Shown piece by piece: positions 43,968 to 53,414 of a stretch of DNA of 64,000 bases; the first letter of the stretch is position 1; the number at the start of each line of letters is the position of its first letter. A program made the position numbers and the translations under genes. The notes below the pieces were generated by a model. That model did no database searches. It saw only the letters and a program-made list of their open reading frames with translations, and was not told the DNA's origin. Source of the DNA: Gimesia sp. (GTDB lineage Bacteria; Planctomycetota; Planctomycetia; Planctomycetales; Planctomycetaceae); contig NZ_JAVJSQ010000022.1 of the NCBI RefSeq assembly GCF_040219335.1, forward strand, positions 1 to 64,000, read 5' to 3'.

Positions 43968-45344
43968 ATGTCTGTAACCAAACCTGAACTGCTTTCCCCA
44001 GCCGGAACCCGCAAAGCCATGCAGTACGCTTACGCCTTCGGGGCGGATGCCGTCTACGCGGGACAGCCCCGTTACAGCCTGCGTGTGCGGGAAAACGAAT
44101 TCAATAAACTGGATGTCATGGCGGATGCGGTTGCCGAAGCACACAAGCTGGGTAAAAAATTCTACATCGCCAGCAACATCGCCCCTCACAACCTCAAGGT
44201 CCGCAGTTACCTCAAGAATATGGAACCGGTCATCGACATGCAGCCCGATGCGTTGATCATGTCGGATCCGGGACTGATTATGATGGTCCGCGAACGCTGG
44301 CCCGATGTGCCGATCCATCTTTCAGTGCAGGCCAACGCAGTCAACTATGCCACCGTCAAGTTCTGGCAGAAGTTTGGTTTGACCCGGATCATTCTGTCGC
44401 GGGAACTGTCCATCAAGGAAGTGGCTGAGATCCAGGAAGAATGCCCCGACATGGAGCTCGAAGTCTTCGTGCATGGCGCACTGTGTATTGCCTATTCCGG
44501 ACGTTGCCTGCTATCGGGGTATATGAATCATCGCGATTCCAACCAGGGGAACTGCACCAACGCCTGTCGCTGGGACTATAAAGTCAACGAAGCCGTACAG
44601 ACACCAGAAGGGGACATCGTGTTGAAGAATCCCCCGCCCCCACGTGAACCACAGTTGCCGATCGTGGACCAGGTTTTCCTGCTCGAAGAACCACAACGAC
44701 CGGGAGAGTATATGCCCGCCTATGAAGACGAGCATGGCACCTACATCATGAACTCCAAAGATCTCCGCGCGGTACAGCATGTGAAGACCTTTACCGACAT
44801 GGGCATCAGTTCGTTGAAAATTGAGGGACGCACCAAGTCCTTCTTTTATGCAGCCCGCACCGCACAGGTCTATCGTAAAGCCATCGACGATGCTGCAGCA
44901 GGGGTGGAGTTCAATTACGAACTGATGGAAATGCTCGACAGCCTGTCGAATCGCGGTTATACGGAAGGTTTCTTCCAGAGACATGCATCAGAGAGCATGC
45001 AGAATTACGAGCACGGTCGTTCGGTTGCCAGCAAGCAACAGTTTGTCGGCGATATCATCGACCGCGATGCAGACGGTCTGATTGTTGATGTCAAAAACAA
45101 GTTCGGGCTCAATGATGAACTCGAGCTGATGACTCCTGCAGGGAATACGGTCTTCTCACTGAAATCGCTACTGAACCAGAAATCAGAATCTGTGGACGTG
45201 GCGCCGGGCAGTGGGCACGTAGTGAAGATTCCCTTCACAGAGAATCAGCTTGAAGAGAGTGCAGGCTCGATGAGCGACCACGATCAACAGTTCGCACTGC
45301 TCATGAAATCGGTTGGGACGCCAGCGACGGCTTCACTCACCTAG
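43968..45344 (+). CDS. trhP: U32 family peptidase-like tRNA hydroxylation protein (YegQ/TrhP type)
   Basis: A 458-residue U32 protein of the YegQ/TrhP type, which takes part in 5-hydroxyuridine formation at tRNA position 34. It has ELLSPAGTRKAMQYAYAFGADAVYAGQPRYSLR at the N-terminus, then the signature EVFVHGALCIAYSGRCLLSGYMNHRDSNQGNCTNACRW with the cluster of Cys, followed by SSLKIEGRTKS. The length matches TrhP. It is annotated by family; a true protease role is less likely. It converges with the BON gene, with only six bases between their ends. Confidence 0.85.
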   Translation: MSVTKPELLSPAGTRKAMQYAYAFGADAVYAGQPRYSLRVRENEFNKLDVMADAVAEAHKLGKKFYIASNIAPHNLKVRSYLKNMEPVIDMQPDALIMSDPGLIMMVRERWPDVPIHLSVQANAVNYATVKFWQKFGLTRIILSRELSIKEVAEIQEECPDMELEVFVHGALCIAYSGRCLLSGYMNHRDSNQGNCTNACRWDYKVNEAVQTPEGDIVLKNPPPPREPQLPIVDQVFLLEEPQRPGEYMPAYEDEHGTYIMNSKDLRAVQHVKTFTDMGISSLKIEGRTKSFFYAARTAQVYRKAIDDAAAGVEFNYELMEMLDSLSNRGYTEGFFQRHASESMQNYEHGRSVASKQQFVGDIIDRDADGLIVDVKNKFGLNDELELMTPAGNTVFSLKSLLNQKSESVDVAPGSGHVVKIPFTENQLEESAGSMSDHDQQFALLMKSVGTPATASLT

Positions 45345-45350
45345 AGCCGT

Positions 45351-46058
45351 TTACTTCTGACCTTTAACAGTCAGTTCGTTGTTGACCATGCGCACTCCCG
45401 GCTCGAGCATCGCCAGGAATTCGACCAGCTTCCGAGTTCCTGCTGAGTCGACTTCACCACGCAGTGTCACACTGTGATCGGCGTTGACCTGAAACTGAAC
45501 ACCACTCAATTTGTCATTTCGGGTTCGCAGTTGATCGAAGGAATTCCCGATTGAAGCGGAGACGTTACTCATGGGAATAGCCGGCGCCGTAAATGCGACT
45601 CGTAACTGGGGTCGGAACTCAGGGACCCTGGGCCCCGTCTGCCCCGCATTCCGCTGATTCAGACTGTTTTGCGAGCCTCCCCCCGTCGCACGATTGAAAT
45701 TCCGATTCTGTCCGGGAGCACCGCCGGTCGCAGACTGGGCATTATTGCGACCAATAAATGCATTCTGCGCAGCATCAGAGCGGCCAATAAAATTGTTCTG
45801 AGAGTTCAGATTCTGTGGCGTCCCCATTCCAGATGAGAGCGGTGTCTGCAGATTGTTCAGAGGAGTCTGTGCTGTCCCTGAACTTCCCCCCAACCCGGAT
45901 GTGGATCCTCCCAAAGATTGATTACCCCCCCGTGATGATTGTGAGCCACCACTGGTAGAAAGCGTCTGCACCTGCCCCTGACAGATTTGCGTTTGCAGCA
46001 TGACCGCACACGCAAAACCCGCAGTGATCATTGAACTTGTGAAGAATTTATTCAACAT
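45351..46058 (-). CDS. secreted BON-domain protein
   Basis: A 235-residue exported protein. The signal peptide ends near CQG-Q (about 28). A long Ser/Gly/Gln/Asn-rich low-complexity region (about 30-140) follows, including two IGR[SN]DAAQNAFIGRNN-like units. The C-terminal 70 residues (about 165-233) form a BON domain (FDQLRTRNDKLSGVQFQVNADHSVTLRGEVDSAGTRKLVEFL), a fold that binds phospholipids or partner proteins in the periplasm. GAGGGAA precedes the ATG. It may be cotranscribed with the secretion cluster only if read through from 47 kb; it has its own promoter candidate. Confidence 0.78.
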   Translation of the reverse strand: MLNKFFTSSMITAGFACAVMLQTQICQGQVQTLSTSGGSQSSRGGNQSLGGSTSGLGGSSGTAQTPLNNLQTPLSSGMGTPQNLNSQNNFIGRSDAAQNAFIGRNNAQSATGGAPGQNRNFNRATGGGSQNSLNQRNAGQTGPRVPEFRPQLRVAFTAPAIPMSNVSASIGNSFDQLRTRNDKLSGVQFQVNADHSVTLRGEVDSAGTRKLVEFLAMLEPGVRMVNNELTVKGQK

Positions 46059-46109
46059 GATATTCCCTCAAAATGGGAGATAGAACCGGGGCTTGCAGAT
46101 ACTTCTCTA

Positions 46110-46115
46110 ATTATA
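46110..46115 (-). promoter_or_regulatory. -10 box upstream of the BON gene
   Basis: On the minus strand TATAAT at 46115-46110 lies about 50 bases before the BON-protein ATG. A -35 match is poor (TTGCTT about 20 bases upstream). Confidence 0.3.
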
Positions 46116-46168
46116 CCATCGTCATTTGCGGGGGAAAGCAAATAATCCGTTTGTCGCCCGCTGCCTCT

Positions 46169-47083
46169 TTAGCGATTCCCACTCAGACGGTATTGCCGAT
46201 ATTCTGTGTCAGACTGAGATTCAAACGAAGTTCCCTGTTGAACAGGTGCAGGTTCAATCCGGGTCTGTTTATTCTCGTTGAGCAACTGACCCAACTGTTC
46301 TTCCAGTCGTCGAATCCGCAGATCCCGATCATCGACAGAGGGGGGTTGTTCGCGCGGCGCGAGAGACTCGGCACTCACCTGTTGAATCACAGATTCCTGA
46401 ACCGGTACTGATACAGACTTCCGTTTGAGATCGGCAGCCAGTTCCAGTCGCTTGCCGCGCTCACGTCGTGCCAGCGTCTCGACGGAGGTGACAGCATCTT
46501 CTTCAGGTTGAGGAGCAGGTGATAGTTGAGCCAGTGGTTGAGCCGAATCAGCAGGAGGCTTATTGCCTTCCAGTTTGACAGAAACCATCCGGGAATAAAC
46601 TTCGGGGGCCTCCGTTTGAGTCAACTTAACCCGCAAAGCACATTCCGCCTGATCCTTCCCTTTACGCACGTAGGGAATGAAGAGTTGATAAGCTGGCCCC
46701 AGGGTCGAGTCCACAGCATGAACCTGCCAGGCCCCGGAATCAAATTTGAACTGGTGGATCGGCTTGGACTGCTCGGCCCCCTCGCCCTGATCGTCATAGA
46801 GGTAAATCATGACCTCCCCCTTCACGTAGACGGGGGTCGTATTGTTGTGTTGAAAAAAGAGTATCTGTCCGGCGAATCCGCGTGTAGGTAAACCATCCAC
46901 TCCCTTGCCTTCTGCCGGCTCCCACAGCGCGATCACTTCCACTGCCGGCTTCTTTGCACTGGCATACTGTCTGGAATTCTGCCAGTTCCAGGTCGTGAGT
47001 GCCAGGCTGCTGCAACCAGACAGAGGAATGAAACACAACAGGCAGATCACAGAATATCGCATAGATCTGATCGAATGCTGCAT
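46169..47083 (-). CDS. lipoprotein next to the secretin gene
   Basis: A 304-residue lipoprotein with lipobox PLSGC (Cys24 from the first ATG; an ATG at 47062 gives a shorter leader). The mature protein starts SSLALTTWNWQNSRQYA and contains a beta-rich domain (about 45-180) followed by a Pro/Ala spacer and a C-terminal coiled-coil-like stretch (RIRRLEEQLGQLLNENKQTR). The gene starts three bases after the secretin stop, so it is in the same transcription unit. It could be a pilotin or an accessory factor of the secretion channel; this is inferred from position. Confidence 0.72.
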   Translation of the reverse strand: MQHSIRSMRYSVICLLCFIPLSGCSSLALTTWNWQNSRQYASAKKPAVEVIALWEPAEGKGVDGLPTRGFAGQILFFQHNNTTPVYVKGEVMIYLYDDQGEGAEQSKPIHQFKFDSGAWQVHAVDSTLGPAYQLFIPYVRKGKDQAECALRVKLTQTEAPEVYSRMVSVKLEGNKPPADSAQPLAQLSPAPQPEEDAVTSVETLARRERGKRLELAADLKRKSVSVPVQESVIQQVSAESLAPREQPPSVDDRDLRIRRLEEQLGQLLNENKQTRIEPAPVQQGTSFESQSDTEYRQYRLSGNR

Positions 47084-47086
47084 TAC

Positions 47087-50000
47087 TTAGTCTCGCTTCC
47101 AGTAGGGAAATTTCGGTTTCTTGAATCGTGTTTTCGGAGCAGGTTTAGTGGGGATCGCAGGCTTTGATTTCGTCTCATAATTCATCTGCTGAATTTCTCC
47201 CCCCAAAGCTGGTGCCGGTGGAGTTTCGGGCATAGGATTCAGATTCGATTGTGGCATCACAGTCGTGGGAATTTCTTCCAGCATACCGGGGCCATCAGGC
47301 ATGAACTCCGGTTCTCCCGGGGGCACTGCAAAGATGGGGCCGTGCATATCTTCCGCTTTTTCTACCTGGAGATGAATACGTTCGGCTTCCACCTGCTTGA
47401 TGAATTCAGAATCTGCATCATTACGGATAATTCTCGGCGTGAGAAATACAAGCAGTTCTTTACGACGCGTTGAAAGATAATCGTAACGGAATGGAATGCC
47501 TAAAACGGGAATGTCACCCAGCCATGGAACCTTACGTTCGATCGTGGTATCAGATTCTGTAATCATGCCCCCCAGAACAACGGTCTGTCCGTTGGGCACA
47601 CTGACTGTTGTCTGCACGGATGTAATATTCTTAATGGGAGATTCCACAACGTTACCGGTGGTCGCATCGGTAAAGATGGGAACACTCGATCCGTTAAAGT
47701 CACTTTTCTCTGCCAGGGTTTCCATGACGATGTTACCGTCCGGACTGATTCGAGGAGTGACCGTCAGGATAATCCCTGCTTCCGATTGCACGATGACGGG
47801 ATTCGCTGAACCGACTGCGGTAACAGAAACTCCATTGACCACGGGCACAATCTGACCGACCTGAATTTGAGCTGTCACATTATCTACAGTACGAATCTGT
47901 GGACGACTCAGTATGTGCACGTTCCGTTTTGCGGCGAGGGCCCGAATCAGGATACTCACTGATTCCGAACTGGCAGAAAGTACCAGTCCACCGAAACCAA
48001 GATCACTGTTGCCTCTCTGCAGCGAGAAGTTACTCAGGGCCTGGCCTGCGGTGTTGCCGGTGTTATTCGTATTATTAGTCCCCAGAGGATTCACAGAATT
48101 GAAGATGAAACCTGGTGTTGCTTCCTGAGACACGATCGTCTGATTTGTCTGAGTCACGTTATTCTGCCCGGTTACGGTCTGCTGTACCGTCAGAACATTA
48201 TCAATCAGACTGCGGTTAAAGAGCAGGGAGTCCTGGATCCCCAGTTCCACACCAAACTCATCGTCGTTATCCAGTTCCACTTCAACAATCAGAGCCTGAA
48301 TAATCACCTGCGGTGCTTCTTTATCCAGCTCTTTGACCAGGTTGGAAACCTGTTCGAAATAACGGGGAGTCGCACTGATGATCAGGTTATTGTTGATCGG
48401 TTCTGGAACCACAATCACTTCGCGTTCCAGCAGTTCAAAACTGCTGATCAGATCCGGGTCCTGGGCAACCAGTGACCTCTGCGTTTCGAGAAATTCATTG
48501 ATTGCCTGAGATACATCAGCCACCGGGGTATTCTTCAATTGAATAACGGTCGTTTCCCGTTTCCTGCTGTCGGCACTATCCAGTTTGAGTAGAATCGCTT
48601 CGACGATCTGCAGGGCATCGGCGCCCCCTTGGGCAACAACAGAGTTTGTACGGCGATCGACTGAAAACTTGAGCGGAATCAGGTTGCTGTTCGCATCATT
48701 TACACCTGCGATCTGAATTCCCAGATCGGTCTGCTGGTTTTCCTCTGAGAATGTTGACTGCAACAATGTAACCATTGATTCTGCATCAGCATTTTTCAGA
48801 GTAAAGACTTTGAGCTCTGCAACTGTGGTGACGCGTTCGTCAAACTGTTGAATCAAGGCGCCGATCAGGTCCAGGCTATCCTTAGGGGCGGTTACAACCA
48901 GTGTATTGGCCCGAGGATCAGGAATCAGGCGAATGTCAGCCAGAAGACCGGATCTGAGTACCCGACTCTGTTGTCCTTCTTTTGAGAGATATTCAAGTAC
49001 CACAGAGCGGGCTTCCTGCAACTGCTGTGCGGCTTCCCCACCGGCGCCACCGATATTGGCTCCCAGGCCGGTCGTGGTCCGGGCGGCTGCCGGGTTTAAT
49101 ACGCTCTGCAGAGTAGCATTCAACGTTTCCGCCAGATCGGCGGCAATGGCATTCTTGAGTGGGAAGATCTTAACACGGCTCACCGCCTGCGACTGATCCA
49201 GATCAATCTTTTTGATCAAGGCAGCCACTTCCTGCATATCGCGAGGCTGCGCCTGCACGATGATGGAATTCGTGCGAATATTTGGTGAGACCACCACCCG
49301 CGTCCCCAGTCCGCCACGCTCGTTGTAAAACTCACGCAAGGTTGTCGCAACCTGACTGGCGCTGGCGCTCTTGAGTTGAAATACACCAAACTCGTTCATC
49401 GGATCCACTGGCTGATCAAGTTCATCAGCCAGTTTCAGAATGGATGGCATGTCGGTTTCCGGAGCCAGAATCAGCAGGGCATTCGGTTTTACCAGGGGAA
49501 TGATTTTTATCTTCTGTTCCTGCCCCTGGATTGCCCGCAGCTTGACGAGGTCTTCGTATACTCCATTCAACAGTTCTGCCAGGGCAGCGGAGTTCACATT
49601 CCGCAGGTTTAACAGATGAATATCGGGACGTGTTCCTTCACTGAGTTTTTCCAGTTCCTTGATGATCTTCATCAGCGCGTTCACATCTTCATCTTTCCCA
49701 CGCAGAATCAGGACTCCCAGATCGGGAACCGACTCAATGTTGACGTTACCACTCAGGTCCTGTAACAGTTCAGGTAACGATGGCTTCGGTGACATGTTCT
49801 CCGGTTTTTCAGCCGGTTGAGGTGGTACCTGTGGAGCGTTCGGGTTTTGTGGTTGAGCTTCATCAAACGACATTTGGTCGATACGATCCCGTAGCTGATC
49901 AATCTGTTGCTCACGAGGCACCCCCAGCTGATCTACATAGCCTTTTGCAGGCCTGTTTCGGGTAGCGGCAGCAGTGGAGGCAACCTGTGTCTGCTGATGC

Positions 50001-51079
50001 AGTGTCTGTGCAACTCGACCAATTTGTGGAGAACCCGTTACGAGCTGAATCGATTCTGCATAACCATTGGCAGATCGGTCCAGCTTGAGAACGGTTGATT
50101 TGAGGACAGCAGCTTTCTTCCGTGATGCCTCGAAAACCAGTTCGTTATTCTGTTTGTCCAGACCGATACGGAAATCGACCTGAGCAGAGATCACATCCAG
50201 GCTTTGACTGTCCTGATCACGATTCAATGTCTGCTGGCGTGATTCAAATACAACAATACCAGGCAACCCCCGGGGACCTTCCCCCTGCAGTTCTGCCTGT
50301 GTTTCAAATGCATGATAAAACAGTCTGAGAATGTCGGTGCTATGAACAGTACGGGGATGGACACTGAAAAGAACTTTTGCATTTTCTGCGCTCGGTTGCA
50401 GTTGACGGGCACTGTTCTCAAATGCCGGTGGTTCTACAGCAGCGGCGATATCAGCTTGTCTAGTTGCTGGAACTGAGGATTGTGCTCTTTCCTGATGTGA
50501 TACACGCTCAACCTCTGATTGTTTCTGCTGAGGCTGGTCTGATTCATTTTCTGCTGACTGAATTGTCGGACGAATATACCTGGCCTTGGTCGATCGGAGA
50601 TCCAGGACGACAATAAATTTATCTTTCTGTAACAGACGGAAACCTTTGGGTTCCAGATCCCGGTTCAAAATCTGAAACGTTTCTTCGAGGGTATGTGGCC
50701 GTTTATCTCTGCGGGAGAAGAATCCTTTGGGAACAACGTCCATCACGAGTGTCAGTCCGCTTTGTTCGGCGACTTTATGAAGCACCTGATCCCAGGTGGA
50801 CTGCAGATGGTTCAGGGTGATATTCGCAACATCTTCGCTGTTTTGCGTTTCATCCAGTTCCTCTACGGGCAGTTCTGATACGGGAACACTCTTTGAAGTA
50901 ACCACAGCTGCTTTTGCCGACTGATCAGACGATGCATTAGAGGGTTTACGCAGGCGGTTCCATAATCCCGGTTTGCTGTCAGCGTATGCTGCGAGAGAGG
51001 GACCGCACAGCACAAGAATCGCTAACAGACAACGCAGATGTCTGGAAATATTTCTGACTATTCTATTGTAAGAAAACAA
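47087..51079 (-). CDS. gspD: type II secretion secretin (GspD-like), very long
   Basis: A 1330-residue secretin, about twice the length of classical GspD. A signal peptide (about 1-33) is followed by an N0-like region (about 60-150), Ser/Gln-rich spacers, and several secretin N1-type domains (about 455-960; motif as in SALLKLADEL...VFQLKSASASQVATTLREF and similar units). The C-terminal secretin domain (about 965-1240) ends with SVPNGQTVVLGGMITES...VPWLGDIPVLG and STRRKELLVFLTPRIIR. A Pro-rich tail follows. It forms the outer-membrane channel. The start is TTG with GGGGTG upstream. A lipoprotein gene follows directly. Confidence 0.92.
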   Translation of the reverse strand: MFSYNRIVRNISRHLRCLLAILVLCGPSLAAYADSKPGLWNRLRKPSNASSDQSAKAAVVTSKSVPVSELPVEELDETQNSEDVANITLNHLQSTWDQVLHKVAEQSGLTLVMDVVPKGFFSRRDKRPHTLEETFQILNRDLEPKGFRLLQKDKFIVVLDLRSTKARYIRPTIQSAENESDQPQQKQSEVERVSHQERAQSSVPATRQADIAAAVEPPAFENSARQLQPSAENAKVLFSVHPRTVHSTDILRLFYHAFETQAELQGEGPRGLPGIVVFESRQQTLNRDQDSQSLDVISAQVDFRIGLDKQNNELVFEASRKKAAVLKSTVLKLDRSANGYAESIQLVTGSPQIGRVAQTLHQQTQVASTAAATRNRPAKGYVDQLGVPREQQIDQLRDRIDQMSFDEAQPQNPNAPQVPPQPAEKPENMSPKPSLPELLQDLSGNVNIESVPDLGVLILRGKDEDVNALMKIIKELEKLSEGTRPDIHLLNLRNVNSAALAELLNGVYEDLVKLRAIQGQEQKIKIIPLVKPNALLILAPETDMPSILKLADELDQPVDPMNEFGVFQLKSASASQVATTLREFYNERGGLGTRVVVSPNIRTNSIIVQAQPRDMQEVAALIKKIDLDQSQAVSRVKIFPLKNAIAADLAETLNATLQSVLNPAAARTTTGLGANIGGAGGEAAQQLQEARSVVLEYLSKEGQQSRVLRSGLLADIRLIPDPRANTLVVTAPKDSLDLIGALIQQFDERVTTVAELKVFTLKNADAESMVTLLQSTFSEENQQTDLGIQIAGVNDANSNLIPLKFSVDRRTNSVVAQGGADALQIVEAILLKLDSADSRKRETTVIQLKNTPVADVSQAINEFLETQRSLVAQDPDLISSFELLEREVIVVPEPINNNLIISATPRYFEQVSNLVKELDKEAPQVIIQALIVEVELDNDDEFGVELGIQDSLLFNRSLIDNVLTVQQTVTGQNNVTQTNQTIVSQEATPGFIFNSVNPLGTNNTNNTGNTAGQALSNFSLQRGNSDLGFGGLVLSASSESVSILIRALAAKRNVHILSRPQIRTVDNVTAQIQVGQIVPVVNGVSVTAVGSANPVIVQSEAGIILTVTPRISPDGNIVMETLAEKSDFNGSSVPIFTDATTGNVVESPIKNITSVQTTVSVPNGQTVVLGGMITESDTTIERKVPWLGDIPVLGIPFRYDYLSTRRKELLVFLTPRIIRNDADSEFIKQVEAERIHLQVEKAEDMHGPIFAVPPGEPEFMPDGPGMLEEIPTTVMPQSNLNPMPETPPAPALGGEIQQMNYETKSKPAIPTKPAPKTRFKKPKFPYWKRD

Positions 51080-51453
51080 GGGGGCACCCCATTAGAATCA
51101 GAAGTGAACGAGAGGAATTAAAGGTCGGGAAAGTGGACGCATCTCGAGCGAGATCATCTCCGACAGAATCCCTACAATCGTTATTATCGGTAAAGTTTAA
51201 CATTCACATTGAACAAAGGTTTTGATTTTGCCAAGAAAGTCGGTGTTTTTAAACCGGACATCTATCGCGTTAAGCGCAGATTTATCAGTAACTTACAACG
51301 CCACTCGGAATACAGGCGCAGGAAGAAATACATTGCTGGCGAATACCGACAGGCAAAATAGGACATCTTGGATTGATAAAAGGAGAGGTAAGTCTACGTA
51401 GATAGGATGGTTTTGTTTTTACAAATGCCACATGAGAGAGAGGGGATGTGGCG
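51080..51453. other. gap between the secretin and GspM-like genes
   Basis: About 375 bp inside the otherwise tight secretion cluster. No gene is visible. It probably holds a separate promoter for gspD, but I see no clear -10/-35 pair, hairpin or repeat. Confidence 0.4.
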
Positions 51454-53352
51454 CTAATTTAACACGGGAACCGAGGCCAGGTTTCGCAGAGATCTGAAAT
51501 TTTCTCCCAGAGAGAGCATCCAGGGCTTTCCGTCTATTTCCAGAACGATGTGTTGATCAGTGATCGTTTTCACAACCGCATGTAAATCTGCAACTTCGAT
51601 TGAATCCCCCTCTTTGACTTCTCGTTTTTCATTGGTAGCGCGATTGCGGATCCAGGCGATTCGACGGCCGTCCAGTTCGATACTGCCTGTTAAAAATGTA
51701 AAAAATGCATCATCCAACGTGACCTTGACTGTCAGCTTCTGTGTGCTGGACGCAGACGGTATCCCGGAATCGGTAACTTTGACTGTCACAGGGTATTCTT
51801 TCATTTCTGTCGCAACGGACGGCGTCCAGGTCAACTCACCTGTCTGAGCATTGATCTGCATACCCTCGGGAGCACCTGACTCTAATTCGAACGTCAGTCT
51901 CTGAGCAGGTTGATCCGAGTCGGTCGCTTTTACCTGGAGCGTTAAGGGGCGCGTCTGGTATGCCGTCACAGTAGTTACCGATTCCAGTTGAGGGGCGGTA
52001 TTTTTTTCCAGAAACTCGATCTCGAACGTTCTCTCAACTTTCTGATCGCCTTGAGTGGCAGTGATAGTCACGGGAAACGTTCCGGTCTTCTGTTCTGTTG
52101 CCGGTGCCCATTGCAGTTTTCCAGCCTGGGCCACAATGCCGGGTAAATCTGATTTGACTGAAATCTTCGGTGCTGACTGTGAGGGATTGATCCCTGCAAG
52201 AGGCAGGGACAGATCCAGGGAGCTACCTCTGATCAGAGTCTGTTTCCCAATATCGCGGAGTTCCAGTTGATAGACCTTATCAGGAACCGGTTTGGCGAAA
52301 GGACTGTTATCAGCGATCTTCTGATAGTCATACAATGCCTGCAGGTATTCCGGCACCTGAGTTACAGCCGCTCCTTTGTTATGCGAGGCTGGTCTGGTAT
52401 CAAGCACACCACGCTGGACAGTCCACTCTGTTGAACTACGACTGCTCACATTCAGAATTTCGTTATCAATTTTGATCAGGAAGCTCTCGCCAGAGGGGAA
52501 ATAGCGATCCGACAGAACCTTGAGCAGTTGAGCATCCTGGGTCAGAGGCTGTTGCAGCTTCGTACTTCCTTCTGCTGTCTGATTCATGGGAGCCAGTTCG
52601 ACCGGAGTCCCTGCATCGTAGCGCGCCGGTACCGTTTGGCTGGCACCACGGGTAACTGTCCAGTTATCACCCTTGATCGCATTCACTGTCAGGAATTCCT
52701 GATTAATCCGCACGCGGAACGGCGTTTCGTTCGGGAATTCCTCAGCCCCATTCAGCTTCAGACTGGTTGCATCAAAATTCAGACTCTCAGACAGCCTGGT
52801 ACGCGGAAACAGCTGTTCGCGCGGCCTGGCTTTACTCAGCGCCAGCCCTTCCGCGGTTAACTTCAATTCGAGTTGATCTGCTTTTGCTGTCCCGGTGCTG
52901 TCCAATTCCAGATTGATGATGTTCTGACGTAAATCTGTCTGGTAGAAGTGCAGCAGAAACTGAGCGAGCTGAGCGTAGGTTGCAGTCCCTTCCAGCGACA
53001 CCTGAATCGCAATATAGGTTTTTCCTTCTCGAATCCGCCGCCCGGGTGAGAGTTTCAGATTGGTAATACCCGAGAGTTCCGCTAGATCGCTCAACCATTC
53101 GAGGTAAAGACGCTGCGCGTCATGCTCGTCTGGAGGGAGACTATGCGCCACCCAGTCACCCAGTTGTCGGGCAGAGCGGAGCAGTTCCAGTTCTTTGTTC
53201 TCCTTCTGATCGATCTGTTGATTCAATACCTTAAGTTGATTCTGCCGTGTCTGAACCGGTTCGATGAAGGTGCTGTTAATCACAGGCATCCCGAGCCAGA
53301 CCAGAATGATGGTCCCAAAAATCGCAGCCAGTATTTTTTCTCGTTTCTGCAT
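51454..53352 (-). CDS. composite GspM/PilO-like protein with Ig-like and GspC/PilP-like parts
   Basis: A 632-residue inner-membrane protein. A membrane helix (about 8-27) and coiled coil (about 30-60) start a PilO/GspM-like periplasmic domain (about 65-175). Two repeats follow (about 206-250 and 288-335), each with the pattern [FI]-x-V/I-x-I-[ND]-x-E...WTV-x-RG...T-x-P-A...H/Y-x-x-G. Then come two Ig-like/cadherin-type domains (about 375-450 and 455-545; GELTWTPSVATEMKEYPVTVKVTDS). The last 85 residues (TGSIELDGRRIAWIRN...EGDSI...ITDQHIVLEIDGKPWMLSL) resemble the GspC-HR/PilP fold, which touches the secretin N0 domain. No separate GspC is in the window, so this protein may replace both. Confidence 0.75.
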   Translation of the reverse strand: MQKREKILAAIFGTIILVWLGMPVINSTFIEPVQTRQNQLKVLNQQIDQKENKELELLRSARQLGDWVAHSLPPDEHDAQRLYLEWLSDLAELSGITNLKLSPGRRIREGKTYIAIQVSLEGTATYAQLAQFLLHFYQTDLRQNIINLELDSTGTAKADQLELKLTAEGLALSKARPREQLFPRTRLSESLNFDATSLKLNGAEEFPNETPFRVRINQEFLTVNAIKGDNWTVTRGASQTVPARYDAGTPVELAPMNQTAEGSTKLQQPLTQDAQLLKVLSDRYFPSGESFLIKIDNEILNVSSRSSTEWTVQRGVLDTRPASHNKGAAVTQVPEYLQALYDYQKIADNSPFAKPVPDKVYQLELRDIGKQTLIRGSSLDLSLPLAGINPSQSAPKISVKSDLPGIVAQAGKLQWAPATEQKTGTFPVTITATQGDQKVERTFEIEFLEKNTAPQLESVTTVTAYQTRPLTLQVKATDSDQPAQRLTFELESGAPEGMQINAQTGELTWTPSVATEMKEYPVTVKVTDSGIPSASSTQKLTVKVTLDDAFFTFLTGSIELDGRRIAWIRNRATNEKREVKEGDSIEVADLHAVVKTITDQHIVLEIDGKPWMLSLGENFRSLRNLASVPVLN

Positions 53353-53414
53353 AACTTTTTACATTCAACACTAATCAAGATCGTGGCAGCTCAGACAGTT
53401 AATAACTGCTGGCA

